DNA of 50,574 bases from Agathobacter ruminis (GTDB lineage Bacteria; Bacillota; Clostridia; Lachnospirales; Lachnospiraceae): the NCBI RefSeq assembly GCF_002735305.1, contig NZ_PDYG01000112.1:1-50574 (forward strand), written 5' to 3'. The notes beneath the pieces are model-generated. The model had not been told where the DNA came from. It saw only the letters and a list, made by a program, of their open reading frames with translations, and made no database searches. This document shows, piece by piece, positions 1 to 8,803 of this stretch. The position numbers were made by a program, and so were the translations under genes. Numbering within the stretch: position 1 is the stretch's first letter; each line of letters begins with the position of its first letter.

Positions 1-28
1 GCGGAGGGAGAAAATCGAAAATGGGCAG

Positions 29-57
29 TGGCGCGCGGCGGGAATTTCGAATATAAT
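29..57 (+). promoter_or_regulatory. Possible promoter of the DUF4317 gene
   Basis: A perfect -10 hexamer TATAAT lies at 52-57, about 50 bases before the start codon. The matching -35 position (29-34, TGGCGC) is poor, so only the -10 is convincing. The first 105 bases hold no other recognisable feature. Confidence 0.4.
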
Positions 58-105
58 AGTGGGTGACCCTAATGCGGTCAGACAAAAAAGGAAAGAGGAA
101 TTTCA

Positions 106-1350
106 ATGAATAAAAAAGAAGTTATGGAACTGAAGCGCCGCTTTAAGAAGGACGCGGCCACATTCTCGCGTCTGGTGGGATGCTATGTGGATGGAGAACA
201 TCACAAGGTATGTAAATTCGGCGGACAATTTCTGACGCTCGAGGAGGACGAATATTATAAGTATCTGGAGATTGCGAATAAGCTGCTGTCCGGAACCATC
301 GGCAATAATCTGCTGAATCTGGAGTTTCCGATTGATGAGGAGGCAGTGGGCGGAAGACAGCAGATTCTGATGGCACTGCGCGACTGTGATCTCGAGAATG
401 AGGATTTGCTGGATACCTATTATGATCTGGTGATTGATACCTATGATGAGGTGGGAAATTATCTGATTCTGCTGTATCTGGACAGCTATGATGTAATGAC
501 ACGCACCAAAGATAATATCAATCTGGATGAATCGGAAGAAATCTATAAATATTTGCTGGTAGGTATTTGTCCGGTATCGCTTTCGAAACCGGGTCTGGGA
601 TATCTGGAAAAGGAAGGACGCATCGGACCGCGTATCCGCGACTGGGTTGTCGGTGCACCGGAGACCGGATTTTTGTTCCCTGCGTTCAATGACAGAAGTA
701 CTGACATCCACTCTACCCTGTTTTATACCAAGAATACGAAGGAGCCGCACTCTGAATTTATGGCCAACGGATTGGGCTGTGGCATAGAGCGTACTGCAAC
801 TGAGCAGAAAATGGCATTCCATTCGATTGTCAGAAATGTACTCGGTGCGGAGGAAGAGTCGACCGAAGATACTTTGCTCGATATCCAGCAGACGCTGGCC
901 GACATGGCGGAAGATTATGCGGAAGTTCATGATGTCGAGGAAGATCCGTTTATTCTGGACAAAGAAGTCATCAAGCAGGTACTCGAAAGCAGTCATGTGC
1001 CGGAGGAAAAGATTACCCGCATCGAAAAGAATGTCGATGAGGCATTTGGAGAGAAACTGCCGCAGGCTGAGAATGTCATCGACAATAAGGCTTTGGTTGC
1101 AAACGAACTTCGCGTCGAGAAGCTGGCACTCGAAGAGCAGGTTGGCGATCTGACACTGAAATTGAACGAAAAGCAGGAAGAGATTGACAGTTACAAGGAA
1201 GAGGTCAAAACCTATGATGTGGTGCTGCATGTAAAGCCGGAAAAAGCATCTCAGATTAAGTCGACCACCATCGATGGTGAGAAGTGTATTGTCATCCCGA
1301 TGAAAGAAAACGAAAATGCGACCATCAATGGTGTAAATACCACAATTTAA
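106..1350 (+). CDS. DUF4317 family protein
   Basis: This 414-residue soluble protein matches the DUF4317 family of Clostridia by its opening (MNKKEVMELKRRFKKD) and by a conserved block with a KFGG segment followed by acidic, aromatic-rich sequence. I know of no established biochemical function for this family. The last 120 residues are charged and likely coiled coil (EELRVEKLALEEQ-type heptads around residues 335-375). There is no signal peptide or membrane segment, so it is cytoplasmic. GAAAGAGG precedes the ATG and supports this start. The next gene follows after 68 bases on the same strand and may be separately transcribed. Confidence 0.8.
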   Translation: MNKKEVMELKRRFKKDAATFSRLVGCYVDGEHHKVCKFGGQFLTLEEDEYYKYLEIANKLLSGTIGNNLLNLEFPIDEEAVGGRQQILMALRDCDLENEDLLDTYYDLVIDTYDEVGNYLILLYLDSYDVMTRTKDNINLDESEEIYKYLLVGICPVSLSKPGLGYLEKEGRIGPRIRDWVVGAPETGFLFPAFNDRSTDIHSTLFYTKNTKEPHSEFMANGLGCGIERTATEQKMAFHSIVRNVLGAEEESTEDTLLDIQQTLADMAEDYAEVHDVEEDPFILDKEVIKQVLESSHVPEEKITRIEKNVDEAFGEKLPQAENVIDNKALVANELRVEKLALEEQVGDLTLKLNEKQEEIDSYKEEVKTYDVVLHVKPEKASQIKSTTIDGEKCIVIPMKENENATINGVNTTI

Positions 1351-1418
1351 CTTGTGGCATTATGGCGCATCTGTTATGATAAAAATTGAAACAAACAATC
1401 AAATAACGGAGGTAAGTT

Positions 1419-2210
1419 ATGGATAATAACAATTACTATCAACCACAACAGCCATTCGCACCTAGACCTGGCTTCCAGTTTAGCAGCTTATTACAGCTGA
1501 CATGGAAGAATCTGGTGATTTGGGCCGGAGCATTACTCTTTGTATTATTCTTCATTCCAATTATGTCAATGAAGATAACCTTCTTCATCGAAATGAAAAT
1601 GCGTGTCAGTGGATTAAACATGATGATCAATCGCTTTCATTTCATGGGCGAGTGGGGATCTCTCGGAGGTGGATTCTTCCTGATCGGATTCCTGCTGTTT
1701 TTGATTCCGATTGCACTGATTGTCATTTCACTGATCAATGCAATTGCCAATCAGCTGAAGGCCATCCTCACCATCGTGCTCGGCGCATTGGGATTCATCC
1801 TTGAAATTATCGCATTTGCAAAGTTAAAAGCTGAATTATCAGATGCAGATTCCGCACTGGGCGAGCTTTTCGATGCCGATGTGAAGGTACATGTGAATTT
1901 CTTCTATGTGCTTGTCATCCTGCTTTTCCTTGTTGTAATCGCCGCAGGTGTTATGATGATAATCACTAAACGCACCGATTCCATTAAGGACAGTATTCGC
2001 CAGCTTTCAGGTACCCGTCAGGTATATGCTACTCCGGTACAGCCTGTTGCTACCCCGGTTCAGCCTGTTGCCACTCCGGTTCAGCCTGTTGCCACTCCGG
2101 TTCAGCCGACTGCCGCTCCGACTCAGGAGCCAACCAGAATCTGCAAAAACTGCGGTTCTCCGGTAACCGGAAAGTTCTGTGCGAAATGCGGAACTCCGAT
2201 CGAGTCATAA
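1419..2210 (+). CDS. Membrane protein with C-terminal zinc ribbon
   Basis: This 263-residue protein has about four hydrophobic segments: near residues 30-55, 85-110, 112-135 and 165-190. A Pro/Ala/Val-rich linker follows, built from repeats of TPVQPVA, and the protein ends in a double-CxxC zinc ribbon (CKNCG...CAKCG, residues about 238-258). This resembles the zinc-ribbon membrane proteins common in Clostridia, whose role is unknown. The ribbon would lie in the cytoplasm if the last membrane segment exits inward. GGAGG lies eight bases before the ATG. A strong terminator closes the gene at 2233-2265. Confidence 0.65.
   Translation: MDNNNYYQPQQPFAPRPGFQFSSLLQLTWKNLVIWAGALLFVLFFIPIMSMKITFFIEMKMRVSGLNMMINRFHFMGEWGSLGGGFFLIGFLLFLIPIALIVISLINAIANQLKAILTIVLGALGFILEIIAFAKLKAELSDADSALGELFDADVKVHVNFFYVLVILLFLVVIAAGVMMIITKRTDSIKDSIRQLSGTRQVYATPVQPVATPVQPVATPVQPVATPVQPTAAPTQEPTRICKNCGSPVTGKFCAKCGTPIES
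2031..2105 (+). repeat. 21-bp tandem repeat encoding TPVQPVA
   Basis: Three full 21-base units (2031-2051, 2052-2072, 2073-2093) and a partial fourth encode the heptapeptide TPVQPVA in the linker between the membrane part and the zinc ribbon. Units two and three are almost identical in DNA, so the linker length may vary by slippage. Confidence 0.85.
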
Positions 2211-2232
2211 TCAATTCAAGTCTCGCTTTATC

Positions 2233-2265
2233 AAAAAAAGAGCTGCAAATGCAGCTCTTTTTTTT
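2233..2265. terminator. Bidirectional intrinsic terminator
   Basis: The inverted repeat AGAGCTGCA/TGCAGCTCT has a two-base loop, with an A-run before it and a T-run after it. It can end transcription of the zinc-ribbon gene on the plus strand and of the maltodextrin operon on the minus strand. It overlaps the stop codon of the CBM20 fragment. Confidence 0.9.
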
Positions 2266-2614
2266 ACCATGTATCAACAACCGTTCCTGTTCCGTTTGTG
2301 ACGGTTGTGTAGACATGATTGGATCCGCTTTCCCATACAACATTTCCTGCGGCATCCTTTTTGATGTACTTATACTCGATTCTGGTACCAGCCGGCAAAC
2401 TGATATCATAGAACCAGGTAGGGTAATTTGCAATACTTGCAGTGTTATTGAAGAAGCAGCCTACTGCTTTATCCGGATTCCAGTTGCCCAATTCCGCGAT
2501 GTTACCTACGATATAGAGGGACTGACCATAATTGGTATAGGCATTGTTCACAAAGAATCTTGTAGCAACCTGTGTGCGTCCGAATGTAACGATGCCTGCA
2601 GTATTGGTTACATC
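2264..2614 (-). pseudogene. Orphan CBM20 starch-binding fragment
   Basis: The open frame encodes about 116 residues with no proper start; the only candidate is an internal GTG at 2551. It reads as a starch-binding CBM20 domain: [20 protein letters not shown], then ELGNW, a [10 protein letters not shown] segment, EYKYIKKD and WESGSNH. In CGTases and amylases this domain is C-terminal. Here it directly follows the malG stop and lies in the same reading frame, separated by TAG-TTA-TAG. There is no catalytic domain, signal peptide or ribosome binding site. The best explanation is the surviving 3' end of a deleted extracellular amylase. Stop-codon read-through from malG is possible but unlikely. 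Confidence 0.75.
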
Positions 2615-2620
2615 CTATAA

Positions 2621-3457
2621 CTAGCCTTTCACAGCACCTGCTGCGATTCCGTTTACCATATTTCTGACAAGGCAGAAATACAACACTACGATTGGCAATG
2701 CGATAAATACACTGCCGGCAGCAAATCTGGCAAATTCCGTTTCATCCAGGCTCATCAGTCCGACCGCAACCGTATAGAGATTTTTTTCTTTTAACAGCAG
2801 CTTCGGCAAAATGAAATCACTCCACGGCCAGGTAAACGAAGTCAATGCGGTATAGACAATCATCGGCTTTGCCAGCGGAAGATTTATTTTGGTGAAAATT
2901 TGCAGATTTGTTGCGCCATCAATCTTTGCCGCTTCATCGATTGCCTTTGGAATGGTATCGAAGAAGCCTTTTTGTGTCAGATACCCCATAGGTGCGCCGG
3001 CAGCATAAATCAGAATCAACCCCCACAAATGGTTGATCAGACCAAATTGTGTCATCAAAAGATACACTGCTGTCATACCCATGAAAGACGGAAACATTCC
3101 AAGCACCATCGTGATTTTCATCATCGGTTTGCGCGCTTTGAATTCGAACCTTGACATGGTATAAGCTGTCAGGATGGTCAGAAATGTTCCAAGTATGCAG
3201 CTTCCCGTCGCAACCATAAGCGTGTTCAAAAACCACTTTGGGTAGTTATACATGGTTGTGTCCGTAAAAAGCTTTTTAAAAGTCGCAAGACTGTATGACC
3301 GTGGGAAAAATCCATCAAAGGAGTAGATGCTTCCTGATTTTGACAGTGAGGCTAAAATAATCCACAAACATGGAAAGAAAAAGATAAACGCCACAGCAAT
3401 CAAAAGGACGTAGGTCACGCCGGTATCGAGCATTTTAAATCCATTCTTTTGTTTCAT
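2621..3457 (-). CDS. malG: Maltodextrin ABC transporter permease, MalG type
   Basis: This 278-residue protein has six predicted membrane segments. It carries the EAA loop of importer permeases (EAAKIDGATNLQIFTKINLP), which docks the ATPase. The start at 3457 (MKQKNGFK) overlaps the malF stop by one base (TAATG), which indicates translational coupling; a longer upstream frame has no family similarity. It would pair with MalF to carry maltodextrins through the membrane. The natural end (GIAAGAVKG) matches the family, so the following CBM20 frame is not part of it. Confidence 0.88.
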   Translation of the reverse strand: MKQKNGFKMLDTGVTYVLLIAVAFIFFFPCLWIILASLSKSGSIYSFDGFFPRSYSLATFKKLFTDTTMYNYPKWFLNTLMVATGSCILGTFLTILTAYTMSRFEFKARKPMMKITMVLGMFPSFMGMTAVYLLMTQFGLINHLWGLILIYAAGAPMGYLTQKGFFDTIPKAIDEAAKIDGATNLQIFTKINLPLAKPMIVYTALTSFTWPWSDFILPKLLLKEKNLYTVAVGLMSLDETEFARFAAGSVFIALPIVVLYFCLVRNMVNGIAAGAVKG

Positions 3458-4767
3458 TACTGGAATGTATCCTCCTCTCTGTAAGATGGTGATTTCACAT
3501 AAACAGTCAGAGAAATCACAGATGTAATCAGGAATATTACCAAACTGATGGCAGCACCGATACAATAATAATTGTTATCGATTGACAGGTTATAAAGCCA
3601 GTTGATCAGCAAATCGGTATCGCTTGCAAGGAAATATCCATCCATATACATACCGCCTCGCAGGAAATAGAAAATTCCGAAATTGTTGAAATTTCCGATA
3701 AACTGTCCCAGCAATACCGGCATGGTTGCAAAGAGCATAAACGGAACGGTCAGTTTACGGAACTGTGCGAACCGTCCTGCCCCATCGATTTTCGCAGCTT
3801 CATACAAGGACATATCACGGTTGGAAAGATGTCCTGTGGCAAGAAGCATGATGGACGGCACACTGATCCAGCAATTGACCAGAAGTCCGATCAGACGCGC
3901 ACTCCACTTTGCATCGATTCCGAGGAATCCGAACGGGGTTCCTCCATTACTGATGATCATCTGGTTGATTGGTCCGCCGTACGAAAACATGAATTTGAAT
4001 GCGAGCAGGGTAATGAATCCCGGAATTGCATATGCAAGAATCGGAAATGCACGCCAGATGGCCTTGCCCTTGACACATTCCTTGTTCAATAACAATGCCA
4101 GCCCCAGTCCCGCAAAATAATTGATTGTGGTAGAGAGCAAAGCCCATAAAAGGTTCCAGCCCAAAATCTTGAGGAAGGTCGGACCGAATTTGGAAAGGAC
4201 CATTAATTTCCGGAAATTGTCCACGCCCACCCAGTCAACCAGCTCCGGCGGAACAATATTGCCGCCATAGTTGGTGAATGCAATCAGAATCATAAAGATA
4301 ATCGGAAGCACATTAAATACACAGACTCCGATCAGCGGCAATGCCAATACCAGCACATAAAATTTCTGATCCAGCAGGTCTGCCAAATCCTGGCGCAAGG
4401 TCTTCTGCGGGAGATTATTTTCTGCACGCTTCTGCATTGCATATGCGCCCTTGATGTTTTGGACATAGAAGAATGCAAATACCGCAATTACGATAAATGC
4501 AAAAATACCCATGAGCATCATCACGACCGAGTTATCCCCCTCGATGCCTGCCCATGCATCTGCACGCTGTGTTCCTAATGTAAAAAATCCCCTGATATCA
4601 TTGAATCCGCGCTGTACCAGATAATAAATCATGGACAGTTCCACGAATAAATACAAAAGCCCCTTTGATATACTTCCGTAGCGGAAATGTCCCGCTCCCA
4701 TCAGGAGCAGGGACATTTTCACCGGTACGGTAGCTGTCTTCATAAATGTCTGTACGGTTTGTTTCAT
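3457..4767 (-). CDS. malF: Maltodextrin ABC transporter permease, MalF type
   Basis: This 436-residue protein has about eight membrane segments. As in true MalF proteins, two N-terminal segments (near residues 28-50 and 80-105) precede the six-segment core. The EAA loop is present (EAAKIDGAGRFAQFRKLTVP). It forms the translocation pore with MalG. It starts 11 bases after the stop of the binding-protein gene and overlaps malG by one base. No ATP-binding subunit lies in the operon. In Firmicutes a shared MsmX/MsmK-type ATPase encoded elsewhere usually serves such importers. Confidence 0.88.
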   Translation of the reverse strand: MKQTVQTFMKTATVPVKMSLLLMGAGHFRYGSISKGLLYLFVELSMIYYLVQRGFNDIRGFFTLGTQRADAWAGIEGDNSVVMMLMGIFAFIVIAVFAFFYVQNIKGAYAMQKRAENNLPQKTLRQDLADLLDQKFYVLVLALPLIGVCVFNVLPIIFMILIAFTNYGGNIVPPELVDWVGVDNFRKLMVLSKFGPTFLKILGWNLLWALLSTTINYFAGLGLALLLNKECVKGKAIWRAFPILAYAIPGFITLLAFKFMFSYGGPINQMIISNGGTPFGFLGIDAKWSARLIGLLVNCWISVPSIMLLATGHLSNRDMSLYEAAKIDGAGRFAQFRKLTVPFMLFATMPVLLGQFIGNFNNFGIFYFLRGGMYMDGYFLASDTDLLINWLYNLSIDNNYYCIGAAISLVIFLITSVISLTVYVKSPSYREEDTFQ

Positions 4768-4778
4768 TGTTATTGCCT

Positions 4779-6245
4779 TTACTGTAATGTCGTGATTGCC
4801 TCGTTAATCTGTTTGCACATGTCTTCGAGACCTGCTTTCATTGACGCAAGATCTTTGTATTTCTTTTCGTTATCCGCACGGTATACATCCTGTGCCAAAT
4901 CGATAAAGAATGTCTGACCCGGGGTCCAGATTTGTGCGATTGCCGAAATCGATGGCATCAAAATGATATTGCCTGCATCCAGATTCTTGAAAATCTCCTC
5001 GGATGTTCCGCCGACTTCCTTTGCCACATCACCTCTCGCCGGAGCAATTCCAAGCATATGTGCACGGCGCTTTACCATATCATAGCTTGTTGCAAATTTT
5101 ACAAATTCAAGACATGCATTCGGTGCCTTCGTATAAGAGCTGACTGCATATCCGTTGACACCACCCATGCACTTGGAAACAATCTGTTCTGCATTCTTGT
5201 CTGTCAGATCCCCGCTTGAAGGCAACTGTGGAAGTGCTGTCATCACAAGATTTTCTTCCGCCTTTTTTGCGGCATCCCACTCGGAAAGACCCTCCTGCTC
5301 TTCATAAGCCTTGGTCAGCTCATCAAGGAAGGTAGAATAAACATCCGGTGTGGAGATGGTTGCAAAATAGCTGCCGTCTGCAAGTTTGCTGTATGCATTT
5401 GTAGTGATGGTATCATCGATGCAGTCTTCGTTCATTGCAGAAGCAAGCTGGCTTAACACCTGCGCACCCTTTTCTGCTTCGCCGGCCGCAAAACCGATTT
5501 CGGAAGGATCGGTATTGTTATTTCCAAAAATATATCCACCATATGAGAATAAGAATCCGCTTGAGAAATACATATCATTGAGCGACTTCATATAGCCATA
5601 CTGTTTTTTGTTTGCCTCATGACGGGCAACTGAGTAGTCGTACATTTTTGACCAGGACTGAATCATATCCGGTACACTGTCCTTGTCCTCATCCCATGCG
5701 CTCTCCCAATCTGCCGGCAGCAGATCCTTGCGGTAGTAAAGCATCGGTGCCTGCACATTGACCGGAATTCCACAGGTATATTCGGTTCCGTCCACTGTGG
5801 CATGAAAAGCATTCCATGCTGTATCCGGAATCTGCTCAAAGCAGTCGAATTCTTCTGCCGGAAGCGGAAGGATATGCTTTCCGTCCGCATATTTCATGAT
5901 AATATCATTTGCCTGATACAACACATCAGGTCCATATCCGTAAGGTCCGTCATTCGCGAGATCCAGATACTGATCCATGTTGGCATCCACAGCCTGAATT
6001 CCCTTATCTTTATACTCCTCATTAAAGGCGTCAATCAGCTCTTTGAAATAGCCCTTTTCAATTGCGGTATCATTTTCCAGTACGCGGATGGTGACATTCT
6101 CCTCCAGCTGTCCGTTAAATACAGCAGCTCCTGTTCCACCCTTTTTTGCAGTATTATCTGTGGTATCTGTGTCCGCGCCACCGCAGGCAGTTGCAGTGAG
6201 CGCTACCGTGGCAGCAAGTACTGCGGCAATCCATTTCTTTTTCAT
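4779..6245 (-). CDS. malE: Maltodextrin-binding lipoprotein, MalE type
   Basis: This 488-residue family 1 extracellular solute-binding protein has a lipoprotein signal peptide with lipobox TATAC near residue 21, then a Thr/Asp-rich linker. The binding fold follows, with blocks such as YGPDVLYQANDIIMKYADG, a CGIPVNVQAPMLYYRKDLLP region and a late GGVNGYAV motif. It would be anchored to the outer face of the membrane and deliver maltodextrins to MalFG. It is longer than E. coli MalE (about 396 residues). Its start codon overlaps the GH13 stop (ATGA), so the two are probably co-translated. Substrate is inferred from the neighbours. Confidence 0.85.
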   Translation of the reverse strand: MKKKWIAAVLAATVALTATACGGADTDTTDNTAKKGGTGAAVFNGQLEENVTIRVLENDTAIEKGYFKELIDAFNEEYKDKGIQAVDANMDQYLDLANDGPYGYGPDVLYQANDIIMKYADGKHILPLPAEEFDCFEQIPDTAWNAFHATVDGTEYTCGIPVNVQAPMLYYRKDLLPADWESAWDEDKDSVPDMIQSWSKMYDYSVARHEANKKQYGYMKSLNDMYFSSGFLFSYGGYIFGNNNTDPSEIGFAAGEAEKGAQVLSQLASAMNEDCIDDTITTNAYSKLADGSYFATISTPDVYSTFLDELTKAYEEQEGLSEWDAAKKAEENLVMTALPQLPSSGDLTDKNAEQIVSKCMGGVNGYAVSSYTKAPNACLEFVKFATSYDMVKRRAHMLGIAPARGDVAKEVGGTSEEIFKNLDAGNIILMPSISAIAQIWTPGQTFFIDLAQDVYRADNEKKYKDLASMKAGLEDMCKQINEAITTLQ

Positions 6246-7870
6246 GATTTCATTTCCTCCTCATAAACTTCATAGTTTTCACGATTTAATTTCAATATAA
6301 ATTTTGTTTTTTGATAACGACGTTCCACATACAGATAATCATCCTTTGCATAGACACGAACGATTCCGTAGCGGATGACATCTTTTTTCTTCCACTGCAA
6401 AATACTTTGTACTTCGCGTAAGAAATCCATATCCCAATGGCTTTGATCCCAGTCGAAACAGCGTCTCGAATCCGGATCGTATCCGCCTTCCATGCAGATT
6501 TCCGTTCCGTAATAGATACAGGTTGCTCCCGGAAAAGCAATCTCAAGCGCGATTGCACTGAGCAATTTCTTTTTATTCTTCCCCACTTCGGAGAAGAAGC
6601 GATGTGTATCATGCGAATCCAGCAGATTGAGCATCATATCATTGACCTGTGCCGTGTTGCGCATCAAATTGCTGTTTAATTTTTCCGCCATCTGCTTTGC
6701 ATCAAAATTATCATGTGCAAAATAGTCCAGGCACGCCTTGGTAAATGCATAATTCATAATGCTGTCATACTGGTCACCCATCAGATAGGAATAGGCGTCG
6801 TGCCAGTTCTCCCCGACAATGACACAGTCTTTTTTGAGTGCCTTGACCTCACGACGGAAGCGACGCCAGAAATCATGTGACACTTCATCCGACACATCCA
6901 GTCGCCAGCCGTCAATTCCGGCCTCACGAATCCAGTATAATGCAATATCCAGCAAGAATTCCTGTACCTGCTCATTTGCCGTATTCAACTTTGGCATATA
7001 ATTGCAGGAGGCAAAGCATTCATAATTGCATTTCTCCGGTTCCGGATAATCTCCGTCAATGATAAACCAGTCATAGTATTCGGATTTGCGCCCCTTCTCC
7101 ATTACATCGCGAAACTGTTTCATGTCCATGCTGCAATGGTTGAATACCGCATCCAATACGATGCGAATGCCTTTCGCATGCGCCAGTTCCACCAGTTCAC
7201 GGAAGTCCTGCATGTTTCCAAACATCGGATCAATGGTTTTGTAATCTTCAATATCATATTTGTGATTGGACTTCGACAGAAAAATCGGTGTCAGATAAAT
7301 AGCACTGATTCCGAGATTCTCAAGATAATCGAGTTTCTCGATGATTCCGCGAAGGTCGCCGCCCGCGAAGCTTTTCGGGGTTGGCTTGTCGCCCCATTGC
7401 ATATTGATATAGGAGCGGTCTTTTTGTGTATCCCCTGCAAAGAAACGATCCACAAAAATTTGATAAAAAATGGCACCCTGCATCCAGTCGACCGTCTCCA
7501 TACGGTCATTCTCATTGATGTAAGGCATTTGGAAGAAGTTGTAAAAAGCTTCCGGAAAGGAATAGCTTTCTGTCAGGCCGTCCTCACTGTAATACAGGCT
7601 TTTGCCATCTTCTTCCACTCGAAAAATATATGCCAAACGGACATCGTCCAATTTTAATCGTTTTTCATAATATTTGTAAAGATTGTCTTCATAATGTGCA
7701 GTCATCTCCATTTCAGACTGCTGCATCTGGAATTGGTATTTCGGTCCGTAAACCAGAAATACTTTCACTTGATCGTCTTTTGCCATTCGAAGACGAATTA
7801 CAATCTCGTCTTTCCCGACTGCAAAGCAATATCGCGAATCAGGAATATGTAATAATGCATGTTGGTTCAT
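6242..7870 (-). CDS. GH13 neopullulanase/cyclomaltodextrinase-like hydrolase
   Basis: This 542-residue protein has no signal peptide, so it acts in the cytoplasm on imported oligosaccharides. Residues about 1-115 resemble the CBM34-type N domain of neopullulanases. The GH13 barrel then shows region I (DAVFNH), the nucleophile Asp325 (GWRLDVSDE), the acid/base Glu354 (VGENWHD) and Asp421 (LLDSHDTHR). It hydrolyses alpha-1,4 and possibly alpha-1,6 links in maltodextrins, cyclodextrins or pullulan. It is the first gene of the leftward operon with malE, malF and malG. The exact substrate cannot be set from sequence. Confidence 0.88.
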   Translation of the reverse strand: MNQHALLHIPDSRYCFAVGKDEIVIRLRMAKDDQVKVFLVYGPKYQFQMQQSEMEMTAHYEDNLYKYYEKRLKLDDVRLAYIFRVEEDGKSLYYSEDGLTESYSFPEAFYNFFQMPYINENDRMETVDWMQGAIFYQIFVDRFFAGDTQKDRSYINMQWGDKPTPKSFAGGDLRGIIEKLDYLENLGISAIYLTPIFLSKSNHKYDIEDYKTIDPMFGNMQDFRELVELAHAKGIRIVLDAVFNHCSMDMKQFRDVMEKGRKSEYYDWFIIDGDYPEPEKCNYECFASCNYMPKLNTANEQVQEFLLDIALYWIREAGIDGWRLDVSDEVSHDFWRRFRREVKALKKDCVIVGENWHDAYSYLMGDQYDSIMNYAFTKACLDYFAHDNFDAKQMAEKLNSNLMRNTAQVNDMMLNLLDSHDTHRFFSEVGKNKKKLLSAIALEIAFPGATCIYYGTEICMEGGYDPDSRRCFDWDQSHWDMDFLREVQSILQWKKKDVIRYGIVRVYAKDDYLYVERRYQKTKFILKLNRENYEVYEEEMKS

Positions 7871-7912
7871 CTTATTTCCTTTTCCCCGTCAAAAAATAAT
7901 CATGCGCTCATA

Positions 7913-7941
7913 TTGACAAATTATTTTTTCACTCTGATAAT
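7913..7941 (+). promoter_or_regulatory. Promoter of the LacI-type regulator gene
   Basis: A consensus -35 TTGACA (7913-7918) is followed by a 17-base spacer and -10 GATAAT (7936-7941). The promoter faces the lacI-type gene and occupies the divergent region shared with the GH13 operon. I could not place an equally clear leftward promoter. Confidence 0.75.
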
Positions 7942-7955
7942 AATACTAAAATTGC

Positions 7956-7967
7956 TGAAGCGATTAA
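7956..7967 (+). promoter_or_regulatory. Probable LacI-family operator between lacI and GH13 operon
   Basis: TGAAGCGATTAA matches TTAAACGGTTAA, the sequence found twice upstream of the starch-binding lipoprotein, at 9 of 12 positions including the central CG. It lies just downstream of the predicted lacI start site, so it would suit autorepression and control of the divergent operon. This is an inference from position and similarity. Confidence 0.5.
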
Positions 7968-7990
7968 ACCCTTTTATGGAGGATTTGAAA

Positions 7991-8791
7991 ATGTCCAGAA
8001 AAAAAATCACAATCAAAGATGTGGCTCGTCAGGCCGGTGTGTCCACCGCAACCGTTTCGTATATTGTCAACAATCGTACCGATATCAAAATCACAGAAGA
8101 AACCCGCAAAAAAGTACTGCAGGTGGTCAATCTGTTAAATTACTCGCCGAATCAGGCAGCTCAGGCACTTGCGGCAAACCGTAAAAGCCTGCTGGCAACC
8201 TATCTCCCGGCAACCGATACCTTGTTGCAAAATGCGGAGAATTTGTACATTCTCAAAACACTGACCAACTATTTTCATCAGAAAAAATATGAGATGATTA
8301 TCTTAAATGATCTCGATCTTGAAAAATGTGATCAGGCAGATGCCATCATCTGCTACAATACCGATTCCGAAACATTCCATAAACTCGGTAATAACAACTT
8401 CATTCCTCTGCTCGCTGTCGATTGCATGATCAATGATCCTTTGTTCTTTCAGATCAATTCGGACCCGAATCGTTTAAAGGAGGCAGCTGACAGGTTCTTC
8501 CATGGGGAAGACTATTCGTTTGTCATGCTGGTGACTCCGAACAAACCGCGCGAGCAGTTTTTACAGACCGCATTCCCAAAGATGACTTTTGTTTCCACTC
8601 CGCAGGAGTGCAATGCCATCTCCGGGAAAAATATTCTCACTTGCGACCATACCCTGTATGAACTCCTGAAGGAGGAAAATGAAGTATGCTATGTTCCATC
8701 GCTGAATGAACAAAAGCTGTCCACGATTCATACCTGTATGGAAGAGGCGCTGGCCCGTACACCGCTCGACCAGCACGATGTGCTGGTCTAG
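7991..8791 (+). CDS. LacI-family regulator, shortened effector domain
   Basis: The N-terminal helix-turn-helix is typical (ITIKDVARQAGVSTATVSYI, then hinge helix NQAAQALA, residues 1-60). The ATG at 7991 is chosen because GGAGG lies eight bases upstream; upstream in-frame starts lack this. The protein is 266 residues, while LacI regulators are usually 330-345. The effector domain is compact and lacks recognisable blocks of the second lobe. The last codons lie in a terminator hairpin. It sits divergent to the maltodextrin operon and convergent with the starch-binding lipoprotein gene, so control of starch use is likely. It may sense sugar weakly or not at all. Confidence 0.8.
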   Translation: MSRKKITIKDVARQAGVSTATVSYIVNNRTDIKITEETRKKVLQVVNLLNYSPNQAAQALAANRKSLLATYLPATDTLLQNAENLYILKTLTNYFHQKKYEMIILNDLDLEKCDQADAIICYNTDSETFHKLGNNNFIPLLAVDCMINDPLFFQINSDPNRLKEAADRFFHGEDYSFVMLVTPNKPREQFLQTAFPKMTFVSTPQECNAISGKNILTCDHTLYELLKEENEVCYVPSLNEQKLSTIHTCMEEALARTPLDQHDVLV

Positions 8792-8803
8792 GCATTTTTC
8801 TTT
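8768..8803 (+). terminator. Terminator overlapping the lacI stop codon
   Basis: GACCAGCAC/GTGCTGGTC forms a nine-pair stem with a three-base loop (8768-8788). The stop codon and a T-rich tract follow at once. The stem encodes the last residues of the regulator. It separates lacI from the convergent lipoprotein gene, whose stop is 11 bases away. Confidence 0.75.

Noticed and set aside
103-1230. A 375-residue minus-strand frame opposite the DUF4317 gene
   Set aside because: It is rich in Ile, Gln and His, has no family features and no ribosome binding site. It is the shadow of a long gene.
2031-2105. Short CRISPR-like tandem repeats
   Set aside because: Units are adjacent with no spacers and encode a protein linker. 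No array and no cas genes are in the window.
3458-3565. N-terminal extension of MalG
   Set aside because: It overlaps malF in another frame. The TAATG junction at 3457 and family length show the real start.
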